From: Streptomyces pseudovenezuelae
GTDB taxonomy: Bacteria; Actinomycetota; Actinomycetes; Streptomycetales; Streptomycetaceae
Direction: 5' to 3'
Assembly: GCF_029892565.1 (NCBI RefSeq)
Contig: NZ_JARXVH010000003.1
Location: 434,001 to 498,000, forward strand
Length of the DNA: 64,000 nucleotides
Numbering within the stretch: position 1 is the stretch's first letter; the number at the start of each line of letters is the position of its first letter. The notes beneath the pieces are model-generated. The model was given only the letters and a program-made list of their open reading frames with translations. It was not told the DNA's origin and did not search any database. Below, in pieces: positions 52,271 to 60,561 of this stretch. The position numbers and the translations under genes are program-made.

Positions 52271-53129
52271 CCAGACCCAGCAACCGGTCCTTCAGCGCCG
52301 GGAACTGCTCCCGCGTCACGCCCACCTTCGCCGGGTCGAACTCGACGGTGAGGACCTCCTCGCCGGCGCCCGCCTCCGCCAGGACCTCGCCCCACGGATC
52401 CACCACGATCGAGTGACCCGCCTGCGGAACTCCGGCGTGTGTCCCGGCCGTTCCGCACGCAAGGACGAACGACTGGTTCTCCACCGCCCGCGCCTGAGCC
52501 AGCAGCGTCCAGTGGGAGCGGCGGCGCTCGGGCCAGCCCGCCGGGATCACCAGGGTCTCGGCGCCCGCGTCGACGAGCCCACGGAAGAGTTCGGGGAAAC
52601 GGAGGTCGTAACAGGTCGCCAGGCCAAGGACCGTGTCCGGCAGACGGACCGTCACCAGCTCGCGCCCCGCGCCCATCAGGACGGCCTCGCCCTTGTCGAA
52701 GCCGAAGCGGTGGATCTTGCGGTAGGTCGCGGCCAGTTCACCGGAGGGGGAGAAGACGAGAGACGTGTTGTAGAGCGGCCCCTCGGCGGACGCCGGGTCA
52801 GCATCGGACGCCGGGTCGGCGCCGGCCCTCAAGTCACCGCCGGCCGCCGCGAAGTCGCCCTCGGGCGTGGCGCGTTCCGGGATCGAGCCCGCGTGCAGCC
52901 ACACGCCCGCGTCGCTCGCCGCCTTGGCCATCGCCTCGTACGTGGGTCCCGTCAGCGGTTCGGCCTCGCTCGCGAACTCCTCGTAGGCGAACGCCCCGGT
53001 GGTCCACAGCTCCGGCAGTACGACGAGATCCGCCCCGGCCTGGTCCCGTACCAGAGACGCCACTCGACGTCGGCGTGAATCGACCGATTCGCCCTGGTCT
53101 ACGGCGACTTGGAGCAGAGAGGCGCGCAC
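52254..53129 (-). CDS. carbon-nitrogen hydrolase (nitrilase superfamily)
   Basis: A 291-residue cytoplasmic amidase-type enzyme. The catalytic triad is visible as Glu40 (VVLPELW), Lys138 (TYRKIHRF) and Cys173 (GLATCYDLRFPE). The order and spacing match omega-amidase/Nit-type branches. A short acidic insertion with repeats (ADPASDADPASAEG, about 104-117) precedes the Lys loop and is not typical of the family. Substrate not assigned; candidates are omega-amides or ureido compounds. The GTG at 53129 gives the typical MRASLLQVAVDQGES start. Confidence 0.9.
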   Translation of the reverse strand: MRASLLQVAVDQGESVDSRRRRVASLVRDQAGADLVVLPELWTTGAFAYEEFASEAEPLTGPTYEAMAKAASDAGVWLHAGSIPERATPEGDFAAAGGDLRAGADPASDADPASAEGPLYNTSLVFSPSGELAATYRKIHRFGFDKGEAVLMGAGRELVTVRLPDTVLGLATCYDLRFPELFRGLVDAGAETLVIPAGWPERRRSHWTLLAQARAVENQSFVLACGTAGTHAGVPQAGHSIVVDPWGEVLAEAGAGEEVLTVEFDPAKVGVTREQFPALKDRLLGLDPPRR

Positions 53130-53216
53130 ACTACCACCGTCCTGGCATTCGAGCCGTTCACACGGGCCTACGATCGTCACACGAAAGCACTGCCGGGGTG
53201 CCTCACAGCAGCGTAA

Positions 53217-53262
53217 CTTGGGGGTCCCCCCAGACTCGAGCGCAGTCGAGAACTGGGGGAGT
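53217..53262. repeat. palindromic intergenic repeat
   Basis: The element reads CTTGGGGGTCCCCCCAG then CTCGAG..TCGAG and CTGGGGGA, nested inverted repeats (CCCCCAG 53227-53233 with CTGGGGG 53253-53259; CTCGA with TCGAG inside). I recognise it from memory as a hairpin repeat common between Streptomyces genes. It lies in the divergent gap before the C-N hydrolase and isomerase-like genes. Confidence 0.65.
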
Positions 53263-53348
53263 TCCAAGACACCCGCCCAGAGCAGCCACCTCCCACTGGC
53301 AACGACGCCAACCAGCCCGTGTACCGACCGCCGAGGGGTCCCGTTTCC

Positions 53349-54173
53349 GTGAGTCTGCATCCCACTCTCCAGCCCTACGCCGACGCCTGGACCCACTCCA
53401 TCGATGCGATATCCGAGCTGGTCCAGCCGCTTGCCGAGGGCGAGTGGAACCGCCGGACTCCATGCCCGGCCTGGTCGGTGCGGGACGTGGTCTCCCATGT
53501 CATCGGGCTGGACTGCGAGATGCTGGGCGACCCGCGCCCCATCCACACCCTGCCGCGCGACCTGTACCACGTCACCAACGACCAGCAGCGCTACATGGAG
53601 ATGCAGGTCGACGTCCGCCGCCACCACACGGCACCGGAGATGACCTCCGAGCTGGAGTACGTGATCATCCGCCGCAACCGGCAGCTGCGGAACGAGTCGC
53701 GCGACCCGGGCACCAAGGTGCGCGCCCCGTTCAGCACCGAGCTCACCCTCGAAGAGTCCATGCGGGGCCACGCGTTCACCGTCTGGGTGCACGAGCAGGA
53801 TCTGCGCGCCGCCCTCGGCCGGCCCGGCAACCTCGACTCCCCCGGCGCGCAGGTCGCCCGGGACGTGCTGCTCGACGCGCTCCCCGCGATCGTGGCCGAG
53901 AAGGCGAACGCGCCGCGCAGTTCGGCGATCGTCTTCGACGTGCACGGTCCGATCGAGTTCCTGCGCACCATCCGCGTCGACATCCAGGGCCGCGGCACCC
54001 TGGAGACGGCCCCCGCCCTCGGCCCCGCCGCGACCTTCACCCTCGACTGGGAGACGTACGTCCGCCTGGCCTGCGGCCGGGTCTCGCTGGACGCGGCGGC
54101 GGACCGGGTGAAGGCGGAGGGCGATCCGGAGCTGACGGGGGCGATCCTGCGGAACTTCACGGTGACGCAGTAA
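53349..54173 (+). CDS. maleylpyruvate isomerase family, mycothiol-dependent (DinB-like) protein
   Basis: A 274-residue protein of the actinobacterial MDMPI/DinB-like family. The N-terminal four-helix bundle has WNRRTPCPAWSVRDVVSHVI (His metal ligand) and HAFTVWVHEQDLRAALGRPG with further His/Glu ligands, and a C-terminal sterol-carrier-like domain ends in AADRVKAEGDPELTGAILRN. Such proteins use a metal and mycothiol. The reaction here is unknown. The GTG at 53349 has GAGGGG about 10 bases upstream; a GTG at 53319 is in frame. Confidence 0.85.
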   Translation: MSLHPTLQPYADAWTHSIDAISELVQPLAEGEWNRRTPCPAWSVRDVVSHVIGLDCEMLGDPRPIHTLPRDLYHVTNDQQRYMEMQVDVRRHHTAPEMTSELEYVIIRRNRQLRNESRDPGTKVRAPFSTELTLEESMRGHAFTVWVHEQDLRAALGRPGNLDSPGAQVARDVLLDALPAIVAEKANAPRSSAIVFDVHGPIEFLRTIRVDIQGRGTLETAPALGPAATFTLDWETYVRLACGRVSLDAAADRVKAEGDPELTGAILRNFTVTQ

Positions 54174-54230
54174 CCGTCGGCCACAGCAGCAGCCACAGCC
54201 GCATGCCGCGAGCCGGGCGGACGGGCACGC

Positions 54231-54281
54231 GCACCGTCTCCACCCGGCTCACGCCGGTACGTGCACCGTCTCCACCCGGCT
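54231..54281. repeat. 19-base direct repeat at the MFS gene 3' end
   Basis: GCACCGTCTCCACCCGGCT occurs at 54231-54249 and 54263-54281 (period 32). On the minus strand the second copy encodes SRVETV near the C-terminus; the first repeats it immediately after the stop codon. Confidence 0.8.
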
Positions 54282-55562
54282 GGCCACCAGCCGCTCCCGC
54301 TCCAGACGGGCCGCCCGCTTGCGCAGGCGCAGGATCTGGCTGACGCCGAGGGCCTGGAGGACGAAGACCACGGAGAACGCGATGCTGTAGTCGTCGTCCG
54401 TCGCGTCCAGCAGCACGCCGATCGCGAACAGCGTCGTCATCGAGGCGACGAAACCGCCCATGTTGGTGATCCCGGAGGCCGTGCCCTGACGCTCGGGCGG
54501 GTTGGCCGGGCGGGCGAAGTCGAAGCCGAGCATCGAGGCGGGTCCGCACGCGCCGAGCACCGCGCACAGCACGATCAGCAGCCACATCGGCGCGTGCTCG
54601 GACGGGTAGGCCAGCGTCACCGCCCACACCGTCGCCGTCGCCGCGACCGTGCCGAGCGCCAGCGGCAGCCGTGCCGCGTGGTGCCGGGCGACGACCTGGC
54701 CGTAGACGAGGCCGAAGGCCATGTTCGACAGGACGACCAGGGTGAGGAGTTCGCCGGCCGTGGCGCGGGACAGGCCCTGTGCCTGGACGAGGAACGGCAT
54801 GCCCCACAGCAGCAGGAACACCATCGCCGGGAACTGGGTGGTGAAGTGCACCCACAGGCCGAGCCGGGTGCCCGGCTCCCGCCAGGAGGCGGCGATCTGG
54901 CGGCGGACGTAGGCGGCGCCCTGGTGCGGGAAGGGTTCCGGCTCGTGGCCCTCGGGGTGGTCCTTGAGGAAGAGCAGCAGCAGCACGAACACGATCACAC
55001 CGGCGAACGCGCTGCCCGCGAACGCGGCCGTCCAGCCGATGCCGTGCAGCAGCCGGGCCAGCACCAGCGTGGAGACCAGGTTGCCCGCCATGCCCGCGAG
55101 TCCCGCGAGCTGCGCGACCAGGGGGCCGCGCCGGGCCGGGAACCAGCGGGTGCCCAGGCGCAGCACGCTGATGAAGGTCATCGCGTCACCGCAGCCGAGC
55201 AGGGCACGGGAGGCGAGGGCGGTGCCGTACGAGGGCGAGAAGGCGAAGCCCAGTTGGCCCGCCGTGAACAGCACCACGCCGATGGCCAGCACCTTCTTGG
55301 TGCCGAGCCGGTCGACCAGCAGGCCGACGGGTATCTGCATGCCCGCGTAGACCAGCAGCTGGAGGATCGAGAAGGTCGACAGGGCCGAGGCGCCCACGTG
55401 GAAGCGTTCGGCCGCGTCGAGGCCCGCGACCCCCAGCGACGTACGGAAGATGACGGCGACGAAGTAGACGGAGACGCCGATGCCCCAGACGGCGATCGCG
55501 CGCCGGCCGCCGGGCGGATCACCGGGCAGGGACAGCGCGGAACGCGAACTGCCGCCGCTCAT
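54249..55562 (-). CDS. MFS transporter
   Basis: A 437-residue major facilitator with twelve hydrophobic segments in two halves and the signature LLVDRLGTKKVLAIG between helices 2 and 3. The cytoplasmic loop (about 195-230) is Pro/Arg-rich. By topology it is an antiporter/symporter of the NNP/ACS-like group; the substrate is unknown. Its ATG overlaps the GntR stop by 4 bases (ATGA), so the two are one operon and the GntR protein probably controls it in response to the transported metabolite. Confidence 0.87.
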   Translation of the reverse strand: MSGGSSRSALSLPGDPPGGRRAIAVWGIGVSVYFVAVIFRTSLGVAGLDAAERFHVGASALSTFSILQLLVYAGMQIPVGLLVDRLGTKKVLAIGVVLFTAGQLGFAFSPSYGTALASRALLGCGDAMTFISVLRLGTRWFPARRGPLVAQLAGLAGMAGNLVSTLVLARLLHGIGWTAAFAGSAFAGVIVFVLLLLFLKDHPEGHEPEPFPHQGAAYVRRQIAASWREPGTRLGLWVHFTTQFPAMVFLLLWGMPFLVQAQGLSRATAGELLTLVVLSNMAFGLVYGQVVARHHAARLPLALGTVAATATVWAVTLAYPSEHAPMWLLIVLCAVLGACGPASMLGFDFARPANPPERQGTASGITNMGGFVASMTTLFAIGVLLDATDDDYSIAFSVVFVLQALGVSQILRLRKRAARLERERLVASRVETVHVPA

Positions 55563-56230
55563 CGGACCTCGCCCCGGGCCAGGTGGGAGAACCAGTCGAC
55601 GTGCCGGTGGACGATCCCGGCGGCCGCCTCGGCGTCCCCCTTGCGCAGTGCGTCGAGGATCGCCTCGTGCTCGGTGAGCGTCTTGGCGATGCGGTCGGGG
55701 TGCGAGTGCATGATGGCGACGCCCATCCGCAGTTGCCGGTCGCGGAGTTGGTCGTAGAGCCGGGAGAGGATCTCGTTGCCGCCACTGCGGACGATCTCGG
55801 CGTGGAAGCAGCGGTCGGTGACGGCGGCGCCGGCCAGGTCCCCGGCGGCGGCCTGTTCCTTCTGCCGGGCGAGGAGTTCCTCAAGGCGGGCGATCAGGGT
55901 CGGTGACGCCGGTACGGCCTTGCGGACCGCGTGCTGCTCCACGAGCATCCGGGTCTCCACCACGTCCGCGATCTCCTGCGAGGAGACGGGCAGGACCAGC
56001 GCGCCCTTCTTCGGGTAGAGCCGGATCAGCCCCTCGGCCTCCAGGCGCAGCAGCGCCTCGCGCACCGGGGTCCGCGAGACCCCGACGGCTTCGGCGAGTT
56101 CGCCCTCGGTGAGCAGGGTGCCGCCCTCGTAGCGGCGCTCCAGGACGCCCTGTTTGACATGGGCGTAGACGCGGTCGGCGGCGGGCGGCTGCTTGACGGT
56201 GGGGGACGGGACGGGTGGTGCGGAAGCCAT
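55559..56230 (-). CDS. GntR/FadR-family transcriptional regulator
   Basis: A 223-residue regulator: winged HTH (about 18-85; RVYAHVKQGVLERRYEGGTL, LAEAVGVSRTPVREALLRLE) and an all-helical FCD effector domain (about 95-215) with conserved Asp/His metal or ligand residues (TDRCFHAEIVRSGGNEIL, TEHEAILDAL, IVHRHVDWF). It heads an operon with the MFS gene. ATG at 56230 lies 6 bases after a TAAGAT hexamer (complement of 56237-56242), suggesting a leaderless transcript, and ATCTTAGAT (56237-56245) is a small dyad suited to autoregulation. Confidence 0.88.
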   Translation of the reverse strand: MASAPPVPSPTVKQPPAADRVYAHVKQGVLERRYEGGTLLTEGELAEAVGVSRTPVREALLRLEAEGLIRLYPKKGALVLPVSSQEIADVVETRMLVEQHAVRKAVPASPTLIARLEELLARQKEQAAAGDLAGAAVTDRCFHAEIVRSGGNEILSRLYDQLRDRQLRMGVAIMHSHPDRIAKTLTEHEAILDALRKGDAEAAAGIVHRHVDWFSHLARGEVR

Positions 56231-56236
56231 GGGCAC

Positions 56237-56245
56237 ATCTTAGAT
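56237..56245 (-). promoter_or_regulatory. -10 element and dyad of the gntR-MFS operon
   Basis: The minus strand reads TAAGAT, a good -10 hexamer, 6 bases before the ATG at 56230, embedded in the ATCT-T-AGAT dyad. No convincing -35 was found. Confidence 0.4.
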
Positions 56246-56470
56246 ACAACACGTACGCATGAGGAGCGTGGGTCCATCATGCGGACCGGCGCGCAGTCGC
56301 CGCTTCTGCAATGACCGCACTTCTGTAATGACCGCGTCACGGAAGCAGGCCCGCCCCAGCTGTCGCACAACCATCCGTGCTACATACGTGTCAGACACGT
56401 GCGGCCTCACTTGCTTCCCCCTCCAACTCGGCCGCGCTTCAGGGGCATTCGACGTATCGGGGTATTTCAG

Positions 56471-57370
56471 TTGATAACCGCCATCAAGGGTCTCCGCGTC
56501 CGCAGAGCCGCAGCCGTCGCCGTCACGGCCGGCGCAGTGCTCGCCACCGGAGCCCTCACCGCGGCACCGGCGCAGGCTGTCACGACGCCCACCATCACCG
56601 CCAAGGGCGGATACCTGATGAACAGCGCCACGGGCAAGAGCCTCTTCAGCAAGACCGCGAGCACGAAGCGGCTCACCGGCTCCACCACGAAGATCATGAC
56701 CGCGAAGGTCGTGCTCTCGCAGTCGAACCTCAACCTCAACACCAAGGTCACGATCCAGAAGGCCTACAGCGACTACATCGTGTCGAAGGGCGCCTCGTCC
56801 TCGCACCTGATCGTCGGCGACAAGGTCACCGTCCGCCAGCTGCTCTACGGGATGATGCTGCCGTCCGGCTGCGACGCCGCGTACGCGCTCGCGGACAAGT
56901 TCGGCACCGGCTCCACGCGCGCCAAGCGCGTGTCGAACTTCATCGGCAAGATGAACACCATGGCCAAGAGCCTGGGCATGACGAACACGCACTTCGACTC
57001 GTTCGACGGCATCAGCAACGGCACCAACCGCTCGACGCCGCGGGACCTGACGCTGCTCGCCCGCAGCGCCATGAAGAGCTCCACCTTCAAGTCCGTCGTC
57101 AAGACCAAGTCGTACAAGGCCAAGACGATCACGAAGACCGGCTCCACGCGCACGATGGCGACGTGGACCAACACCAACACCCTGCTCGGCTGGAACGGCA
57201 CGCTCGGCATCAAGACCGGCTCCGGCACCGAGGCCAAGTACTGCCTCGTCTTCGCCGCCACGAAGAACGGCGAGTCGGTGATGGGCGCGGTCCTCGCGTC
57301 CTCCAACGCCGCCAACCGCACGGCGGACGTGAAGAAGCTGATCAACTACGGCTACGCCAAGATCAGCTGA
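56471..57370 (+). CDS. dacA: D-alanyl-D-alanine carboxypeptidase (peptidase S11)
   Basis: A 299-residue exported penicillin-binding carboxypeptidase that trims the terminal D-Ala of peptidoglycan stem peptides. The signal peptide spans about residues 1-36 (ITAIKGLRVRRAAAVAVTAG to APAQA). Active-site motifs are SxxK as STTK (71-74), the SxN equivalent as SGC (132-134, a Cys in place of Asn, common in actinobacterial S11) and KTG (248-250). There is no C-terminal membrane helix, so it is a short soluble form. The TTG at 56471 is the best fit to the family N-terminus; no strong ribosome site is visible. Confidence 0.9.
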   Translation: MITAIKGLRVRRAAAVAVTAGAVLATGALTAAPAQAVTTPTITAKGGYLMNSATGKSLFSKTASTKRLTGSTTKIMTAKVVLSQSNLNLNTKVTIQKAYSDYIVSKGASSSHLIVGDKVTVRQLLYGMMLPSGCDAAYALADKFGTGSTRAKRVSNFIGKMNTMAKSLGMTNTHFDSFDGISNGTNRSTPRDLTLLARSAMKSSTFKSVVKTKSYKAKTITKTGSTRTMATWTNTNTLLGWNGTLGIKTGSGTEAKYCLVFAATKNGESVMGAVLASSNAANRTADVKKLINYGYAKIS

Positions 57371-57387
57371 CGCACCACTGACATGAA

Positions 57388-57423
57388 GAAGGGGCCCCGC
57401 CGTGCTCACGGCGGGGCCCCTTC
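57388..57423. terminator. 16-bp perfect hairpin downstream of dacA
   Basis: GAAGGGGCCCCGCCGT (57388-57403) is exactly complementary to 57408-57423 around the loop GCTC. Confidence 0.88.
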
Positions 57424-57484
57424 CATGTCCGGGCCCATGCCTCAGGGAACTGCGGATCGCGACCGCCGCGTCCGTACGCCCGTG

Positions 57485-58045
57485 ATGACCTCTCCTCCTA
57501 TCCTGCGCACCGCGACTCTCGACGACCTCGACGCCATCACGGACATCCACACCCGAGCCCGTGTCGAGTACTACCGGGCAGGTGGCCTGCGGGAGTCCGA
57601 GCTCACCTCCGTCGAGGCCCGCGCGAGCCGGAGGCAGGCGTGGCGGCGGGCGATCGAGGCCGACGACCGGGCGGTGTCCTGTGCGGTGCGGGACGGCGAA
57701 GTGACGGGCGTGGTGTCGATGGGCCCGCCCGCGGACGCCGACGTCGATCCCACGACGGTCGGCCAGCTGTTCCAGATCCATGTCAGGCCGGGCAGCTGGG
57801 GAGCGGGCATCGGCAGCCGGCTGCACGAGCGCTTCGTGCGGCTCCTGCGGGAGGGTTCGCTGAGCGTGGGCGTGCTCGAAGCGTGGGAGCGCAACAGCCG
57901 GGCCCAGGCCTTCTACGCCCACCGCGGTTGGCGGCCGGACGGTCACCGCCGACCAGGTCCGCGTGACGCCGACTACGTGCGGCTGCGGCTGCGGCTGCGG
58001 CTCGACTTGGAGTCCCAGAGCCCTCGTCGAGCCTCTGACTCGTAG
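57485..58045 (+). CDS. GNAT family N-acetyltransferase
   Basis: A 186-residue acetyltransferase. The acetyl-CoA binding motif A is IHVRPGSWGAGIGSRLHERF (about 97-116, with GAGIG), and motif B is VLEAWERNSRAQAFYAHRGW. It transfers an acetyl group to an amine of unknown identity. The C-terminal 20 residues contain an (RLRLRLRL) repeat encoded by repeated CGGCTG. ATG at 57485. A hairpin at 58061-58096 follows. Confidence 0.87.
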   Translation: MTSPPILRTATLDDLDAITDIHTRARVEYYRAGGLRESELTSVEARASRRQAWRRAIEADDRAVSCAVRDGEVTGVVSMGPPADADVDPTTVGQLFQIHVRPGSWGAGIGSRLHERFVRLLREGSLSVGVLEAWERNSRAQAFYAHRGWRPDGHRRPGPRDADYVRLRLRLRLDLESQSPRRASDS

Positions 58046-58060
58046 AGCCTCTGATACGAC

Positions 58061-58096
58061 GATGCCGGGGCCGCCATGACGGACGGCCCCGGCATC
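58061..58096. terminator. 13-bp hairpin between the GNAT and bkdC genes
   Basis: GATGCCGGGGCCG (58061-58073) is exactly complementary to 58084-58096 with a 10-base loop. It lies between convergent genes. Confidence 0.82.
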
Positions 58097-58105
58097 ATCC
58101 TCGGC

Positions 58106-59569
58106 TCACGCCCAGGTGATCAGCCTCTTCGGCTGTTCCAGGATCGCCGCCACGTCCGCCAGCACCTTGGAGCCCAACTCCCCGTCCACCAGACGGTGAT
58201 CGAAGCTCAGGGCGAGGGTGGTGACCCGGCGGGGCTTCACCTTGCCCTTGTGGACCCACGGTTGGAGCTTGATCGCGCCGACCGCGAGGATCGCGGACTC
58301 GCCGGGGTTGAGGATCGGGGTGCCGGTGTCGACGCCGAAGACGCCGACGTTGGTGATGGTGACCGTGCCGCCCTGGATCGCGGCGGGGGACGTCTTGCCT
58401 TCCCGCGCCGTCGACACCAACTCGCCCAGGGACTGCGCCAGTTGCGGGAGCGTCTTGGTGTGGGCGTCCTTGATGTTCGGGACGATCAGACCGCGCGGGG
58501 TCGCCGCCGCGATGCCCAGGTTGACGTAGTGCTTGAGCACGATCTCCTGGTTCGCCTCGTCCCAGGACGCGTTGATGTCCGGGTTGCGCTTGATGGCGAC
58601 CAGCAGGGCCTTGGCGATCAGGAGGAGCGGGTTGACCCGCAGGCCCTCCAGCGCGAACTCGTCGGACCGCTTCAGCTCCTCGACCAGCTTCATCGTCCGC
58701 GTCACGTCGATCGTCACGAACTCGGTGACGTGCGGCGCCGTGAACGCCGAACCCACCATCGCCGCGGCCGTCGCCTTCCGCACACCCTTGACCGGGATAC
58801 GGGTCTCACGGGCCGTGTCGTACGTCGCCACGGGCGCGGGAGCGGGCACGGTGACCGGAGCCGGGGTGGCGGCCGGCGCGACGGGGGCCGGGGCCACCGC
58901 CGCGTGCACGTCGTCGCGCGTGATGATGCCGTCCGGGCCCGACGGGGTCACCGTGTTCAGGTCGACGCCGAGGTCCTTGGCCAGCTTGCGCACCGGCGGC
59001 TTGGCCAGCGGGCGGGACCCCTCGACCGTGGGGGCAGGCCCGTGGCCGTTCAGCTCGGCCTGGATCGCCTGGGCGGGCGCCGGGACCGTGGCCGGCGGGG
59101 CGGTGACCTCCGGGACCGCGGCTTCCGGAACCGTGGCCTCCGCGCCCTTCCGCGGGCGCCGCTTCGTGGAGGACGTGGAGACGCCGTAGCCCACCAGCAC
59201 GGGCGTGCGGGCCGCCGGCTTCGCCTCCTCCTCCGTCACCTCGGCCGGAATCTCGGCGGGGGCCTGGACCACAGTCTCGGCCGGAGCCTCCGTAGGAGCC
59301 GCCCCGCCCCCCGACACGTCCACCGCGATGATCGACGTGCCCACGTCGACCGTCGTGCCCTCGGGGAAGCGCAGTTCGCGGACCACCCCGTCGTACGGGA
59401 TGGGCAGTTCGACGGCCGCCTTCGCCGTCTCGACCTCGCAGACCACCTGGCCGTCGGTGACCGTGTCGCCGGGCTGGACGTACCACTTGAGGATCTCGGC
59501 CTCGGTGAGCCCCTCGCCCACGTCCGGCATCTTGAATTCGCGTACGGACGCGTCAGTCATCGTCGTCAC
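58106..59569 (-). CDS. bkdC: branched-chain 2-oxoacid dehydrogenase E2 (dihydrolipoamide acyltransferase)
   Basis: A 487-residue E2 component that transfers the acyl group to CoA. It has one lipoyl domain (about 8-85) with the lipoylated Lys50 in EVETAKAAVE, a long Ala/Pro/Val-rich linker, a peripheral subunit-binding domain (about 190-225; VRKLAKDLGVDLNTVTPSGP) and the catalytic domain with SFDHRLVDG (His458, Asp462) at the C-terminus. It is the last gene of the operon after bkdA and bkdB, 11 bases from bkdB. In Streptomyces the complex supplies isobutyryl-, isovaleryl- and methylbutyryl-CoA starters for branched fatty acids and polyketides. Confidence 0.93.
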   Translation of the reverse strand: MTTMTDASVREFKMPDVGEGLTEAEILKWYVQPGDTVTDGQVVCEVETAKAAVELPIPYDGVVRELRFPEGTTVDVGTSIIAVDVSGGGAAPTEAPAETVVQAPAEIPAEVTEEEAKPAARTPVLVGYGVSTSSTKRRPRKGAEATVPEAAVPEVTAPPATVPAPAQAIQAELNGHGPAPTVEGSRPLAKPPVRKLAKDLGVDLNTVTPSGPDGIITRDDVHAAVAPAPVAPAATPAPVTVPAPAPVATYDTARETRIPVKGVRKATAAAMVGSAFTAPHVTEFVTIDVTRTMKLVEELKRSDEFALEGLRVNPLLLIAKALLVAIKRNPDINASWDEANQEIVLKHYVNLGIAAATPRGLIVPNIKDAHTKTLPQLAQSLGELVSTAREGKTSPAAIQGGTVTITNVGVFGVDTGTPILNPGESAILAVGAIKLQPWVHKGKVKPRRVTTLALSFDHRLVDGELGSKVLADVAAILEQPKRLITWA

Positions 59570-59579
59570 GACCCTCTCC

Positions 59580-60560
59580 TCAGTACGCCAGGGCGCGGTC
59601 GACGGCGTCGAGCACCCGGTCCAGTCCCGGCAGGTACTCGTCCTCCAGGCGGGCCGGCGGGTACGGGGCGTGGTAGCCGCCGACCCTGAGGACCGGTGCC
59701 TCCAGGTGATAGAAGCAGCGCTCCGTGATGCGTGCGGCGATCTCCGCGCCGGAGCCGAAGAACACCGGTGCCTCGTGCACCACGACCAGCCGGCGCGTGC
59801 GCTCCACCGACGCCTGGATCGCGTCGAAGTCCAGCGGGGAGATGGAGCGCAGGTCCAGGATCTCCAGGGACTTGCCCTCCTCGGCGGCCGCGTCGGCGAC
59901 CTCCTGGCAGAGCTTCACCATCGGGCCGTAGGCGGCCAGCGTGAGGTCCGTGCCGGTGCGCACGACCCGGGCCTTGTGCAGCGGGCCGGGGATCGCCTCC
60001 GCGTTCACCTCGCCCTTGTCCCAGTAGCGCCGCTTGGGCTCGAAGAAGATCACCGGGTCGTCGCTCTGGATGGCCTGCTGCATCATCCAGTACGCGTCCG
60101 ACGCGTTCGACGGGGAGACCACCTTCAGGCCCGACACGTGCGCGAACAGCGACTCCGGGGACTCGGAGTGGTGCTCCACCGCGCCGATGCCGCCGCCGTA
60201 GGGGATGCGCACGACGACCGGCATCTTGACCTTGCCCAGCGAACGGGCGTGCATCTTGGCGAGCTGGGTGACGATCTGGTCGTAGGCCGGGAAGACGAAG
60301 CCGTCGAACTGGATCTCCACCACCGGGCGGTAGCCGCGCAGCGCGAGGCCGATCGCCGTGCCGACGATGCCGGACTCGGCGAGCGGGGTGTCGATGACGC
60401 GGCTCTCGCCGAAGTCCTTCTGCAGACCGTCGGTGACGCGGAAGACGCCGCCGAGCTTGCCGACGTCCTCGCCCATGATCAGGACCTTGGGGTCGGTCTC
60501 CAGGGCGCGGCGCAGCGACTCGTTGATCGCCTTGGCCAGGGCCATCTTTTCGGCCGCCAT
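59580..60560 (-). CDS. bkdB: branched-chain 2-oxoacid dehydrogenase E1 beta subunit
   Basis: A 326-residue E1 beta subunit (transketolase-like Pyr domain then C-terminal transketolase domain). Blocks are GEDVGKLGGVFRVTDGLQK, RVIDTPLAESGIVGTAIGLA, EIQFDGFVFPAYDQIV, GGGIGAVEHHSESPESLF and VVSPSNASDAYWMMQQAI. The ATG begins 1 base after the bkdA stop, so translation is coupled. It forms the thiamine-diphosphate-dependent decarboxylase with BkdA. Confidence 0.94.
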   Translation of the reverse strand: MAAEKMALAKAINESLRRALETDPKVLIMGEDVGKLGGVFRVTDGLQKDFGESRVIDTPLAESGIVGTAIGLALRGYRPVVEIQFDGFVFPAYDQIVTQLAKMHARSLGKVKMPVVVRIPYGGGIGAVEHHSESPESLFAHVSGLKVVSPSNASDAYWMMQQAIQSDDPVIFFEPKRRYWDKGEVNAEAIPGPLHKARVVRTGTDLTLAAYGPMVKLCQEVADAAAEEGKSLEILDLRSISPLDFDAIQASVERTRRLVVVHEAPVFFGSGAEIAARITERCFYHLEAPVLRVGGYHAPYPPARLEDEYLPGLDRVLDAVDRALAY

Positions 60561-60561
60561 G

